DNA from: Semisulcospira habei
Lineage: Eukaryota > Mollusca > Gastropoda > Semisulcospiridae
Direction of reading: 5' to 3'
DNA: 64,000 bases
NCBI GenBank assembly: GCA_036245525.1
Contig: BTPG01000002.1
Location: 123,860,951-123,924,950, forward strand
Position numbers and translations under genes: made by a program
In this document: piece by piece, positions 19,298 through 31,000 of the stretch
Layout: every line of letters begins with the position of its first letter
Numbering within the stretch: position 1 is the first letter of the stretch
The notes under the pieces: model-generated
The model's database searches: none
What the model saw: only the letters and a program-made list of their open reading frames with translations
What the model was told of the DNA's origin: nothing

Positions 19298-19870
19298 ATG
19301 ACTGAGACTGTGTCGTCGTTTGTGCTTGATCCGCATATGCCAATTGCATCAGATAAAACATTACAGGCAGACGCATTCAGATTAAATAATATTACAGAAG
19401 CAATTAAATATTTGGAAAGTGAAGAGGCAAGGTACACTAGGTGTAAAAGGAGGTATCAGTCAGTATTTAATTCTGTACAAAACACTTCAATGGCTGTTGG
19501 TGCAGTTTCAGCTGGATGTTCTGTAGGGGGTATTGTTCTGTTTGCCACAGGAATTGGAAGTTTAATTGGAATTGCAGTTGAGGGTGTTAGCATTGCTACA
19601 TGCCTGGCTTGCTTTGGTTTGGAGGCCATAAACAAGAGGTTTCACACAAAATTACAGAAACATGAAGCATTGAGTACGCTCGCTGGTGCGAAGCTGACCA
19701 GTTTAAAACTTATTATCAGTAAAGCATTGGACGATAATTATATTAGCGACGATGAATTTAAGCGAGTCCAAGATGATTTGAACAATTACAAGAAACAAAA
19801 GTCAGAAATACAGAATAAACTGTGTAGTCAATCTCCCGTGAATGTTGAAGAACTAAAGCTAGTTTTTTAG
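19298..19870 (+). CDS. Polinton membrane protein of a recurrent uncharacterised invertebrate family
   Basis: 190 residues, intact. N-terminal ~65 residues are charged and helical (RLNNITEAIKYLESEEARYT). A Gly/Ala/Val-rich hydrophobic region follows at about 66-108 (GAVSAGCSVGGIVLFATGIG), long enough for two transmembrane helices. The C-terminal ~75 residues are charged, with coiled-coil character (DEFKRVQDDLNNYKKQKSE). I recall many proteins with this helix-membrane-helix plan in cnidarian and molluscan Polintons; function unknown. Start at 19298 follows an A-rich run. Confidence 0.6.
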   Translation: MTETVSSFVLDPHMPIASDKTLQADAFRLNNITEAIKYLESEEARYTRCKRRYQSVFNSVQNTSMAVGAVSAGCSVGGIVLFATGIGSLIGIAVEGVSIATCLACFGLEAINKRFHTKLQKHEALSTLAGAKLTSLKLIISKALDDNYISDDEFKRVQDDLNNYKKQKSEIQNKLCSQSPVNVEELKLVF

Positions 19871-19961
19871 AGAGGGGAAAACAGATCGGTGTTCAGGAAA
19901 CCACAGAAAAGTTACACAATCTTTTAAACAAATAAAAATCAGATTTGGTAATCCTTTAATA

Positions 19962-20456
19962 ATGTTATACACTTCACAGAAAGATGCCACGCCACTTACA
20001 CAGTTTAGTCCCGTATACTTAGACCCATCTGCGCCCCCACCAGAATATTACCCCACCCGGGTCTGCCTTGGGGGACTTGGGTGGGGTTAGGTATTTTTTA
20101 GTTCCCAGGGTCACCCTGGTCAGCCCCACAGGGTGGGTTTTTCTCTCTATTCTGGGGCATGTGTTTCTGTCTACCCTTTGTCCATTCACCTGTATTTGCC
20201 TTTTTAAAACTCTCCCTACTGTCTGCACTGCCTGTAGCTCTTGATATTGGATGTGTGTTGCTAAATGGTCTTAGCTTTATTTAGGCCCCATGTTGTAGGT
20301 TTATTTAACGTATTTGACCGGCTGGCGACATACATTCAATTTTCTGTTTAGTTTTTTTTTTTTTCACAAGCAGTGCAGGCACATCCTGAGAAAGCCTTGT
20401 TGCTGTCGGGACGTTAAGCAATGTACAATCAATCAAACCCACCAGAATATTATTGA
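19962..20456 (+). pseudogene. ~30-codon Polinton ORF with PSAP and PPEY motifs, interrupted by a SINE-like element
   Basis: From the ATG at 19962 a short frame reads MLYTSQKDATPLTQ and reaches DPSAPPPEY just before a retroposon insertion at 20051. The stop that would originally have closed it lies just past the second copy of the target duplication (20454-20456). PSAP and PPxY are the classic late-domain motifs that recruit TSG101 and NEDD4-type ligases. AAATAAAAATC lies 22-32 bp upstream. So short an ORF may be chance; the upstream frame is open to 19863 but without an ATG. Confidence 0.3.
20051..20437 (+). mobile_element. SINE-like retroposon, full-length copy 4
   Basis: 387-bp copy with a perfect 15-bp target duplication CCCACCAGAATATTA (20036-20050 and 20438-20452). 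It is inserted in the last codons of the PSAP/PPEY ORF at the right end of Polinton copy 2. Confidence 0.87.
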
Positions 20457-20540
20457 AAAAAAAAGTTTTTCGTTGCCCTTGTATCTTGGTAAAAAAGACT
20501 TAGTATACGTGACTAGAGTCAAGTTGTTATTAAGTACTTG

Positions 20541-20610
20541 TAAGTAATTAGGGTAAGTAATTAATAAGTTCTTATGGTAAGTAATTAATACGTTCTTATG
20601 GTAACTTACT
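20541..20610. repeat. Short tandem duplication (~31-bp unit)
   Basis: Two copies of a unit containing GTAAGTAATTAATA and GTTCTTATG follow each other. The rest of 20457-20751 is AT-rich with no gene seen; it probably includes the boundary between Polinton copy 2 and host DNA. Confidence 0.55.
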
Positions 20611-20751
20611 TAAAAGTAACCTTAAAGTGAGTTGTGACTTATTGTTTTACTTGAGACCACTTGGTAGTTTCTTATCTAGCTGTTTTTAAGTGCCTGTATA
20701 GTGTAGAGTATAACCACCAGTTGATTTTTCTAATTCCTCAGAAACCAGACA

Positions 20752-21314
20752 TGAGTACATTAAAGCTGAGAAACAGTCAAAAAACTCCGCCCCGCACGTG
20801 TTTTAAAAAAATTTGCAGGACCCAGCGAGGGCCCTCTTCGTGAACGTTCGGCTAACTTCGGCAAACCGGTTTGCAACTGACTCAGTTGACTGAGTTTTCA
20901 ACTGCGTTTGTCGTGCTGGCAAAACTCCCGTGAAAAAGACAGGCCACTTCCTGTATCGCAGCGAGTAAGCACCGCGATCACTGATCTAAACCAGCGATAT
21001 TTTTTACTGATATCAACAGTAGCAGACGACACTCGACCACCCGACGGACAGAGCAGGCCATTTGTGTCTTGCCTGGACGCACACTGGATATGGACCAGGC
21101 CGAGCTATCCGTAAGTTACACAGCACAGCCTGAAGCTTTATTTGATATCGGAAGGGTGAGAAAGGAGGGGTTATTTGTCGTTTTGTGTTTGTTGTTATAT
21201 CTTTTCATCTGGAGTGGCCTACAGCAAAATTTTTTCTCCATACGAAGGGCAGCTACTACAAATCAGCTTGACCCATGGCGACCTTGTATCTTTTGGCATC
21301 TATGTAAACAGTCG

Positions 21315-21351
<37 letters not shown>

Positions 21352-21803
21352 CAATTTACTGTGTTGGTTGTACATCACAATGCTTCTTTATTTATTTATA
21401 TTAGCCTATATTGGACTGGAGGTACGTGTTGAAAAAATTCGTTCAGTTGACAACTACAAAGTGTCAAGAGTCATACTTACAGCATGTACAGCCGTACATT
21501 CTGCCATCATAGTCCCCAGCGCGTAAAATCCGTGGCTGTCGGTCAGATTCAAAGTGTCACAGAATCGTCTGCTGTTGTCCGATCTGCTAATCGCGATGAT
21601 TTCCGTGCAACAGGAAGTGGTCTGTCGTTTTCCGAGAGTTTTGCAAGCTCGGGATACGCAATTGCCAACTCCGTCAACTGAGTTACGAACCGATTTGACC
21701 CACTTAGGGGCAGGGCCCAAGCTGGGCCCTGTACAGTCTTTTAAAAACACGCGCTGGGCGGATTTTTCTCATTGCACCTCAGCTTTAAGCCCACTTGTAC
21801 AAA
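20752..21803. mobile_element. ~1.05-kb non-coding inverted-repeat element
   Basis: The left arm (20752 to ~21056) and right arm (~21530-21803) are imperfect reverse complements for over 200 bp. Matched blocks include GTACATTAAAGCTGAG with CTCAGCTTTAAG near the ends, CACTTCCTGT with ACAGGAAGTG, and TCAGTTGAC with GTCAACTGA. The centre holds a (CT)n tract (21316-21350). There is no transposase, so it is a foldback/MITE-like element. Target duplication not resolved. Confidence 0.6.
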
Positions 21804-23429
21804 TCCCCCTCCTTTCAAATCATGGTGTCTCCCCCTGTCGATCTTTGACATTATCTAGCGATTTAAAAGGCTGTAGCTGTGAAAGGCCTTTGACGGCTGA
21901 GAGCTTTTCAAAAGCACAGTCCCGTTGCGGCTTGTATCTGAATTGAAAAGGAATGAAATGTGTCCCCTCTATTGAATAGCGGTGTGAGGCGTTCACAAAA
22001 GGCGATCAACCGTGACATCAGCTGTCAGATTAGACTCAGGCTTACGGTAAATTGTACTGACGTGTGTGTGTAAGTAAGTGTGTTTGTGTGTGCGTCTGTT
22101 TGTTTGTGTGTTTATGTGTGTGTCTGTTGTGTATGCATGTTTGTTTGTTTGTGTGTGTGTTATGTTTGTTTGTGTCCCTGTCTGTGTGTGTGTGTGAGAT
22201 ATTACTTGTTAGTTCTTATCAAACTGTTTTCCAGCTGCCTGTTTATAGTGCAGAGTATGACCACCGTTTGATTTCTCGGGAACCAGTCATGCGTATATAT
22301 TAAGTCAACTTCAAAACATGCTGTTCTCTTGAGTGTATGACACCTCTCAGTAATAGCCTTAGAGCCCGCTTATTCATAAAAGTGTCCCCTCTCGCATTGA
22401 ATAGCGGCGTGCCACTGTGCAGCGCGTGGCAACGATTAGACAACACAGGTGCCTTACAAAATGACATGCGTCATAGAGTAAGACCCCTGTAACTTACTCG
22501 CTGAGAGTAGGCTGATTTAAATGTATAAGTTTCACATGAGTGGAGTCTATGTCTGTGTTGACAAAGCGGGTCTCTCTTTCTGTGAGGAGCTCATAGGGGG
22601 ATTGGCTGTTAACTTCTTAATGCGACAGTGTTGTCATTTATCCAAACCTATTAACATGTTCTGAGGTCAAATTTCTGATAAATAGACTATGAGGGAGCAC
22701 TTAATCATATCTCGGGGTCAATCTTTCAATTTAATGCATACGAGGTAGTGCTTGTACATATTTAAGGGTGATTGTGCAAAACGTTTTCAGCTCTGAAGAA
22801 TTCTGTCAATATCATTGCGACGTAAATATCTTTTATTCGCTTTACATTTATTACTTCAGTGTAGGCGGGCTGCGTTCTAGTCATGCACAGATAAAAGCCA
22901 GTCCCAGTCAGAGTGCTAGCAACGGGCTGTGTGTACATACATAGTAACATTGCGGTAGCGGTCATATGAGCTAATTAAGAGAGAGAGAGAGAAAGAGAGG
23001 TTTGAAGTATTATTAACACAATGACTGAGTTAACCCCTTAATTATTAATATGTGGTGGTACATAAAATTGTGGTTGTTAAAAAGCAATGATTTAGGGGGT
23101 AACTTCTGACGGTATTTACTCTGTGTGGGGTACGTGGGTAATGAAGGTTCTAAAAGTTATAATTAAGGGGGTTAACTCAGCCATTATGATAATGAAGCTT
23201 CAGTCCACTCATTATTTCTATCTCTTGAATGCTCAGATATTGTTTAAAATATTGCATTCTCTCAAGAAATTGAAGATTTTGTCCGGGGGAACATCCCGGA
23301 ACAAAACCTTCAAGGAGTCTGCTGTAAAGTGTTATATCTCATGTCAATTAGATCGGCACAATACAGCAAAAAGTGTCGAAGAGAAAACTGCTCATCACAG
23401 GCAAAACACCATGGATGCTCATCCTGTTT
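21804..23429. other. Non-coding host DNA
   Basis: No gene is seen. An imperfect GT tract occupies 22060-22200 and a short (GA)n lies near 22978-23000. About 22200-22310 is a diverged copy of 20655-20760 (both contain AGAGTATGACCACC or AGAGTATAACCACC followed by GATTT). Confidence 0.5.
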
Positions 23430-23985
23430 AAGTATGTAAGAGTGCGTAACCTACGTGTGCCCGATGTGGAGTCGAGTAAGGACAGTCTCCTCATGGCGGC
23501 TGCCGCAGCGGAAAGGTAGACTGTCGGACACTGTAGGAAGAGCTTCATGCAGCTTGTTCCCTTCCTCTTTGTCCCACTCGGAATGCCACTCACGGGCTAT
23601 GTACGCACTAATCACAGGTTTAAAATTACTATAAACAGTCTGTGTTTCAGGGACAGGGTCACTGCGGGCACTGTTGGCAGCAGAATCTGTTGCCTTCAAT
23701 GCCCTCATGGCCCGGGACCCAAATAAAAATGATGTCATAATATTTCTTCATCAAGTCTGCGTAGAACTCTCTAATCTGCACCAGCAGTGGGTGGTCTGTT
23801 CCCGCGCCCTGAAGAGCCTGCAGGGCAGAAAGAGAATCGGACAGAATCAGGAAGTTCCTTTCCCCAGACTGATAGGCATGCTTGAGTGCCAGCAGAATTG
23901 AAGGTTCGAGTAGAGTTGCAATCTTTCTAGTGACCTCAGATATGACGTCAAAGTAAATACGTTTCGCTACAGTTAGCAACGATTA
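23430..23985 (-). pseudogene. RNase H region of a decayed LINE
   Basis: Two overlapping minus frames (23979-23659 and 23738-23451) together show an RNase H-like domain: FLILSDSLSALQALQ, then IFIWVPGHEGIEGNRF, then a downstream region with ISAYIAREWHSEWD. WVPGHxGIxGN is the hallmark of RNase H domains at the C-terminus of I/Jockey-type non-LTR retrotransposons. A frameshift separates the parts, and the reverse transcriptase domain is absent. Its 5' boundary runs into the LTR-like repeat near 23900. Confidence 0.7.
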
Positions 23986-24497
23986 CGGAAATCACAGATT
24001 TTCCAGAATTAGTCGAAGTTTGTAGAAAATTGTAGACAGATCTAGAGTGTTCTTTCTCATGAATATTAATGAGTCTTGGTTACGTTTTCTTTTCTGATTG
24101 GTTGTGTTGTGTGAATTTGCTGGATTGTTCTGGAAATCTCTAATAGTATAAAAGACGGTGTTGGGAAATATGTGTGTACATTGTATGAGAGACGCAGTGT
24201 GTCAAAAGTGTTGATTCATTGTAGAAGACAGTGTATCAATGTTGATGCAGTGTATGGAAGACACATTGTATCAGAATTGTGGATGCATTGTACAAGACAG
24301 CGTACCAACGTGCGGACGCTTTGTGCTGCGAGTGCATCGTGAGAATAAAGTACTGTTGGAACTGTTACTCCAGTATGGTCTACAACCTTGTTCCATGTGT
24401 GACGAGTTGCCGCTGAGTGAAGTTTATTTACAAAAACCCTGCGTGAGTGCGTCTGGTGTGATTGCATCATACTACGACAACCACCACCATTTAACAC
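23897..24497 (+). mobile_element. LTR-like repeat, copy 1
   Basis: About 600 bp, closely similar to 42325-42850 and more distantly to the solo LTR at 53330-54334 (which is on minus). It has AGTATAAAAGA as a TATA box at about 24148, internal imperfect repeats around GATGCATTGTA, AATAAAG downstream, and a right end near TTTAACA. No internal retroelement genes adjoin it. Probably a degraded solo LTR; ends not fixed. Confidence 0.55.
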
Positions 24498-24738
24498 TCT
24501 GAAACTAAAAAATCACAGCATTCAATGCTTGGTGGTCGGTCAGTAAAATGAATGACTTGTCACAGTTTTAAAGCACCCTCAAGCCACCAGTGAGTGGCCA
24601 GTATAAACACTGACAAACTGTATCTATATGTATCGCATTCTCACACTATGATATAAAAAGTGCAATGCATGTTGCCTTTGAATCAGGATGTATGATCGTG
24701 ATGTGACTAGACATTGACCCTGTGTGCCTCCCAACCCC

Positions 24739-25119
24739 CCCACCCCACCCGGGTCTGCCCTGGGGGACTTGGGTGGGTTAGGTATTTTTTAGTTCCCAGG
24801 GTCACCCTGGTCAGCCCCACAGGATGGGTTTTTCTCTCTATTCTGGGGCATGTGTTTCTGGCTACCCTTTGTCCATTCACCTGTATTTGCCTTTTTAAAA
24901 CTCTCCCTACTGTCTGCACTGCCCGTAGCTCTTGATATTGGATGTGTGTTGCTAAATGGTCTTAGCTTTATTTAGGCCCCATGTGTTAGGTTTATTTAAT
25001 GTATTTGACCGGCTGGCGACATACATTCAATGTTCTGTTTATTTGTTTTCACAAGCAGTGTAGGCACGTCCTGAGAAAGCCTTGTTGCTGTCGGGACGTT
25101 AAGCAATGTACAATCACAA
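24739..25119 (+). mobile_element. SINE-like retroposon, full-length copy 5
   Basis: Full-length copy with a short tail (ACAATCACAAC). The probable target duplication is CCAACCCCCC on both sides; C-runs make the exact ends uncertain by a few bases. The flank just after it (25120-25334) is non-coding and contains a short hairpin at 25217-25243. Confidence 0.75.
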
Positions 25120-25334
25120 CCAACCCCCCCTCCTGCCCATTTGTTCATGACAAAAACACAGAAACTACACTTCAACAGTCTCTTTCTTCCTCTCAGACAT
25201 ACACACGTTTATTTTTTGTCTACCGTATTGAAAATATGGTAGACTTTGAAATTTGGCTGGTCGGAGCGCATTCCAGAGAATGCACACAATGTGCTGGGTG
25301 CGTGGGCAAAGAAGTAACAAGATAAAAATGACAT

Positions 25335-26480
25335 CAGGTCTAGCTACGCAAACCTTGCTAGAGAACGTCTTTTTGGGCGCCAAAGCGCCGTTTGTGTGTG
25401 TGTGTGACTAGAGCCCGCTTTTGAGAATGGACAAGCTTGAAATTGTATGATATTGTCCCTAAAAGAATAATCTGGAGGTAGTTTTTTTGATTTTATGATT
25501 AAGATGCTCATTGGCGAGAAAATGGATGTTTCACAAAAACCGGTTGATCCGCACTGGAGTCCGTAGTAGATATTTTGCATATGGCTAGATAAAAGGGAGA
25601 TATTGAATGAGTTTGTTAACCAGCATTGTACCTCTAGAACTTTTTGAGTGATAATTAATTTTTTTTTAAAATAATATTTTCACTTTTGGGGATTAATTTC
25701 ACAAATCATTTGGAATTTATCTTAAAACAATTGAATCTTTTTTACGAAAAAAAAAAACAATCTTCTTATTAATAATCGCATGATTTTTCATATACGGTAT
25801 TTACATAAGTCTACAGTTTGTCTTGGCTGTTGGGTACGATTAGGTCAATTGTGACCTGTATGCCCTAGGTGTGAAAATCAGACAATTTTCTGCACCACTT
25901 TTTCGGGGTCATTTGTATAACAGCTAACATAACTTTTTCTTCTTTTTTTTTACGATAAAAACTAGCTTCTCATTAATACAAGCATGATTTTTCATGAAAA
26001 GTGTTTGCATGAGCTTGCTGTTTGTCCCAGCTCTGGGTTAGGATTAGGTCAAAATTGTGACCTGTAAGCCCTAGTGTGAAAATCAGCAAGAAAATTGCAA
26101 AGTTTGATCCTCTTATACGTCAAATGTTAGTACTGCGATGAGTGACGTATAACATAGTCATCACTATCAACACGGCAATGTGGGACTAATGATGCCGTGA
26201 CATGAAGCTTGAAGTGACATCATTTCGTTGCTTGTGCTATTATAGAATAGCTATGCTATGCCAGACCACAGAGCTTACGAATGGCGGGAATCGCTTTGTG
26301 TCCGTCTTTATTTCTGTGTGCCAGTGTGTGTGAATCGCAGGGTGGAGAAAGATATGGATTCCTGTCGCTACACGAGCCCACAGAGAGTACTAATGGCAGA
26401 AAGCACCATGTGTCCGTCTTTATTTGTGTGCACCAACATGTGTGTTGATCAGAGGTTGGCTTAGAGAGGAGGGAAATGGA
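25335..26480 (+). repeat. Dispersed repeat family R1, copy 1
   Basis: Begins TCTAGCTACGC and GAACGT followed by a GT tract, then ATATTTTGCATATGGCTAG, GAGATATTGAATGAG and AACCAGCATTGTACC. It carries two internal copies of a block with GGTCAAxxTGTGACCTGTA. About 900 bp match 58250-59165 in the same orientation; shorter relatives lie at 39170-39540, 46790-47190, and split at 52560-52666/54348-54424. Non-coding; transposon type unknown. 26481-27084 shows no recognisable feature. Confidence 0.6.
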
Positions 26481-27084
26481 TTGGCATAATAAGTCTAAAA
26501 ATATGAACAACTCTAAATATTCCTAAGAGATAAATGCATGTGAGCTCCAAACAACACAGTAAACTTTGGGATGAAATCCTCCATCTTGTTTTCACTGAAA
26601 ATGATCACTAAAAGCTCAGCATGCCTAAAACATATATCATACTTCATGGAGGTGTGAAGAAGTCAACACAGGTCCTGTTTCTTGCGTAAACATTGCCGAT
26701 ACATCAGCATATTTCTTATCTAGGTGTCTCAAGCACTCGCGAGTCTGCTTCTAGCAATCCTCTCGTGAACGGCCACCTCTATTAACGGACACTTGTGCTC
26801 GGCAGTATGGGTGACTGCTTGTAGGAGGTTCATCTGTATTGCAGGAAGTCTTTGTGCACCGACAATTGGTGTTTTATTTTGTGTAGATATTTTTAAAGAG
26901 GGTGTCTGGTGATATTTCAGATGTATCGAGCTTGTGGCCGAACCATCATCTGTTACCCACTTCTGTTTGAGCTGAGCGACTTTTACCTGGCGCAAGACAT
27001 TTCTCTGGTCATGGATGATTGCAGGGTATGTAGATCATTCTGATAGCAGTTTTTGTTGGAATCATATCATCTTTTTCTGATCAG

Positions 27085-28031
27085 CCAGATTTTTGGCTCA
27101 CGTGCGAAGCAAGAGTGAGTATGTTCTGGGATAGTGGTCGTCCGTCCACCGTCGTCTGTGGTAAACTTTAACGTTGGCATTTTCTCAGAGACTATTCAAG
27201 CTGCAGTCTTCAAACGTGGCCCAAGGATACTTTGTGGCAAGACCTTTCTAAACATACCAATTTCAGTGACCTCTCACAAAGGTCAAGGTCACAGGGGATA
27301 AGGAAATACATAAAAAATAGCTATATTTTGACATAATTTATTTTTTCTCAAATACTATGGCCAACTTCAAACTCAAACTTGGTACAAAGATACCTGATGG
27401 TAAGACCTTTCTATACATACTAATTTGGTTGATCCCTCGGAAAGGTCGAGGGTCACAAGAACTCTTGGAAATCGGTCCAAAATAGCCATATTTTGACAAA
27501 AGATGTTTTTTTTCTCAAGTACTATTCACAACTTCAAACCCAAACTTGCTACAGGGATACCTGATGGTAAGACATATCTATGCATACTTATTTGGATGAC
27601 CCCTCGGAAAGGTCAAGGGTCACAAGAGCTCAGGAAATTGGTTAAAAATAGCCATATTTTGACAATAAATATTTTTTCTCAATTACTATTCACAACTTCA
27701 ATCCCAAACTTGATACAGAGGTACCTGATTGTAAGATCTTTCTATGCATACTAATTTGGATGACCCATTGGAAAAGGTCAAGGATCACAAGAGGTCAGCA
27801 AATGTGTATAAAATGCCAATTTTTTATGGAATTGTAGTTATTACATGGGTGGGACATTTCTGGCTAGAGCCGGATTTCCGGAATTTTTTATTTTTATTTA
27901 TTTATTTTTTTTTACCTAAAAGTGCCCTAAGACCCTCGCTTCAGAATTCAACTTCTTTTTTTTTTTTTGGTTCCCACCCATGTTATTATCAACATTTTCA
28001 CAAACTTTCAATCAAATTTGGTACAAAGGTA
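27085..28031 (+). mobile_element. Short-TIR repeat (GGCTCA family), 5' part of a split copy
   Basis: Starts TTTTTGGCTCACGTGCGAAGC and then contains about six ~150-bp monomers, each with ACTATTCACAACTTCAAACC, GATACCTGATGGTAAGACC and GGTCAAGGGTCAC. The 3' end of complete copies is CACATGAGCCATAAGGG, so the ends form a short inverted repeat (GGCTCAxxTG / CAxxTGAGCC). This copy resumes at 32456-32672 after the foldback insertion. Non-coding. Confidence 0.65.
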
Positions 28032-31000
28032 GTAGTCCACAAGCTAGGAAGGTCTACCGTACACCCCCCCCCCCCCCCCAGTACTCAATAAGATGGGTTT
28101 CAAAGTGTTCCTTAGTATGTCCTGAGATGTTTAAGCCATGTTCCCCGAAAATCCTTAGGAACACACCAGAGATATAGCCGATGGCGCAAGGGTACCCCCA
28201 TTCACGCTCTTCGCAGGTGCTAAAATGAGGTTGAGAAACATTTTCCTCTAAATAAATCAGAATTCATTCCAGAAACCCAAATCAGGCAATATTATGTCAA
28301 GGCACACCTTCTGCATCCTCTGCAAAAAACAGAATGAAAAAATATTGAATCTCTGGCTCACAGTGAAGGTATTTGTGCACCCAGTAAACGACCATTTCCG
28401 CGAAATCGCAAAAAAAGACAAAAATAATGTGTCGGATGCCTTCAGACATTTTCTATAGCACTGACAGTCCATTTTCAGGTTTACATCATTAAAACAGGAT
28501 GTCACAATTATTATAAACTTGACTAGGTGATGCTGTGATCACTGTGAGTGCCACAGTGGTTGATTTTGTATCCCAACCCCCAAGTTGTAAAAATACACAA
28601 AATTAATTAGAAAAAATTGCTTACATTATTCCATTTTATTTTGACCTCTCTTTACCTATTAAGTTTCAATAATGTGAGCATAAAGTGCAAGAAAATAAGT
28701 AAAGTCGGCATCCTTTACGGTACATTCGTGGTGAATGATAACTTTTTCCCCATTTAAAATTGCCGAATTGGGAAACGTACGTTGTTTCCGGTGCCCACAG
28801 AAATTTTGTACTCAACCGATAGGTCTTTGTTAGGTTTTATTGGTTAGGATAGAGTACCACAGTTACTCCCAACCTGATTTTGTGATGCTATGATGCATTT
28901 AGGGGCCACAGTGGCTGAATCTGCTGCCCTACCCCCATTTTACCAGTACGCAAAGTAACGCAAAATAATCATAAAAATTGCTTACATCATACTCCTCTGT
29001 TTGAATATTTTTTGTTGCCAGTTTTTTTTTTAAAGTATGCATATTGAGCATAACAAGTTGTGATCATTTCATTAATTTCAATGTAACCCATCAATTTAAT
29101 TGTAACTATTTTTAACTGGCTGGTCTTTTATGTGATATTTTACCTAGCGTAAGGCGGGTCTAGTAAGGTCTCCCCTTTTCCTTTCATTTATTTTCATCTA
29201 GAAATGTGTAAATATGAATGCGTAATAAAGTTTCATGGTTCCTAATAGCCAAAACAATGTTATCAAAATACTTAGTTTCCACATGTCGACCACGAGATCT
29301 CCACTTCCACCTTCTGCAACGTTCAATTTTTTATGGCCGTCTTTAAATCTTATATTGTTCTGGATGCCAATAAGTGAGCTGTCAAGAGCTAGGCAGCATG
29401 TTTTCAGAGTTTGGTGTATAGGGGCGTGTCTTCTGGTCAGAACTGCTTCTGTGTATGGACATGTTTGGAGAATGTGCTAAGGAGACTGATTTTCTACGCC
29501 AAATTCGCATAGGGCTGTTTCCGCATGACCCAATCCTTCGAGGTGAGTCCAGCAGGGTCCTTACAGTCTGTGAACATTTGTGAAAGTTGTTAAAAAATGA
29601 CAAGGCTTTTTCAGGGCCCTGGAAAGTCTGTCAATTTCAGTCCTTTTCCTTAAAGTCTGTGAAAGTTTGTACAAAATTACAACGTGCTGGCAGACTTTTG
29701 TCTACATCTTTTTTTTTTTTTTTCTCCCCCAATTTGTGACTATTCCATTGCGAACGATCATGCTGACGCTTGTTGCAAGTGATCTATATTTAGCTCTGAT
29801 CATAAAGTGACTGCATGGCCTTTCTGCCGAACATTCTGATTGGTTGTTTACGCTTCTACCGAAGTCCGCCATTCGCTAAGCGTTCTTTTATTTTGGTATC
29901 TCTTCATGCATTAGGCACGGAAGCTTCAAATAATTGCTGATACAGAGTGATCTGATTAAAGTGTGTAAACCTTCAGGCTTCATTTTGGGTTTGTGAAACG
30001 TTCCTGCTTTTCTGTATGGACCCAGTCCAGAGTAATCAGTGCGTAGATGAAAGATGGTGGCCTGGCTCTCCCTGTTCAGCTTGTTGATGTCATCTGCCCA
30101 CGGGCTGCAGCCGCCATTCTGCTGTTGCCAATCACTTTGTTGTTGTAGTGTCTCCATTCCCAGCTAGTCCAGAATGCACTGGAATCCACTGCAGCACTAT
30201 TTTGTGGACAGGGCATCCAGTCTATCTTGAAGCTTCTTGGTGAGATCAGTGGATCAAGCTGCTGCCTTTCCCTAGCTAGTGCTCTGCTGCTGTGTTGAGC
30301 ACCTGCAGATCTGTACGATAGTTGGAGCTGTTGCCACCAGCTGGTAAGGAGAGGGAGGTAGTAGTGTGGTCTGCACAACAGATGTACACGCCACTTCCTT
30401 CATTCCGCACGGCATCTTGTGTGGTATCACAGCTGCTGTGAGGGTAGCGCTTGTGCACAACCTCCAGCAAGATGGCTTTGTGCGGTGCCGCGACCTTTGG
30501 CAAAGAGTCCTGGAACATTGTTTATGTTGTCTTGAAGGCTCTTTCAAGATGTCCAGGTATCTGTAGGGAGCTGTTCACACATCTTTGGGCTTGGTTCCAG
30601 GACGTCAGTGTTAGCCCTTTGCAGGACCGTCAGTTGGTGGTTCAGATTTGGGCGGTTCAGATTTGGACATTTCTGACGGTTCTTGGTCTGCTCCTGTAGT
30701 CTCCCATGCTGTCGGTGTTTAGTAAGTTTCTTCATCGTGTGTGCTGTTCTGCATTCCAGTGGCTCCAATGTCCTCCCATTTCCTAAATTGGGGTGCTCCA
30801 GATGGCTCTAAGAATGTCACTGCATCATGAGAATGACCCATGTTCTGCATCTTGTCAAGCCTGGCTTTTTGGGTTTTGCAGGCAGTGTTTCATGTTGTCG
30901 ATGTATCTTGGTACCGCACGACTGGTCTGACTGAGCAGGTGTTTGCTTGTGCCAGGATGCTGTAATTTGTGCCAATGTGGTCCCCACCAGTTTCTTCATC

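Noticed and set aside
1..20456. Live free virus genome or active Polinton
   Set aside because: Truncations, stops, frameshifts, SINE insertions and absence of terminal repeats show decayed endogenous copies.
28257..28505. Identical 82-codon ORF present twice (also 32017-32265)
   Set aside because: Identity follows from the inverted arms being identical DNA; the sequence is Phe/Cys/Ser-rich and unlike a real protein.
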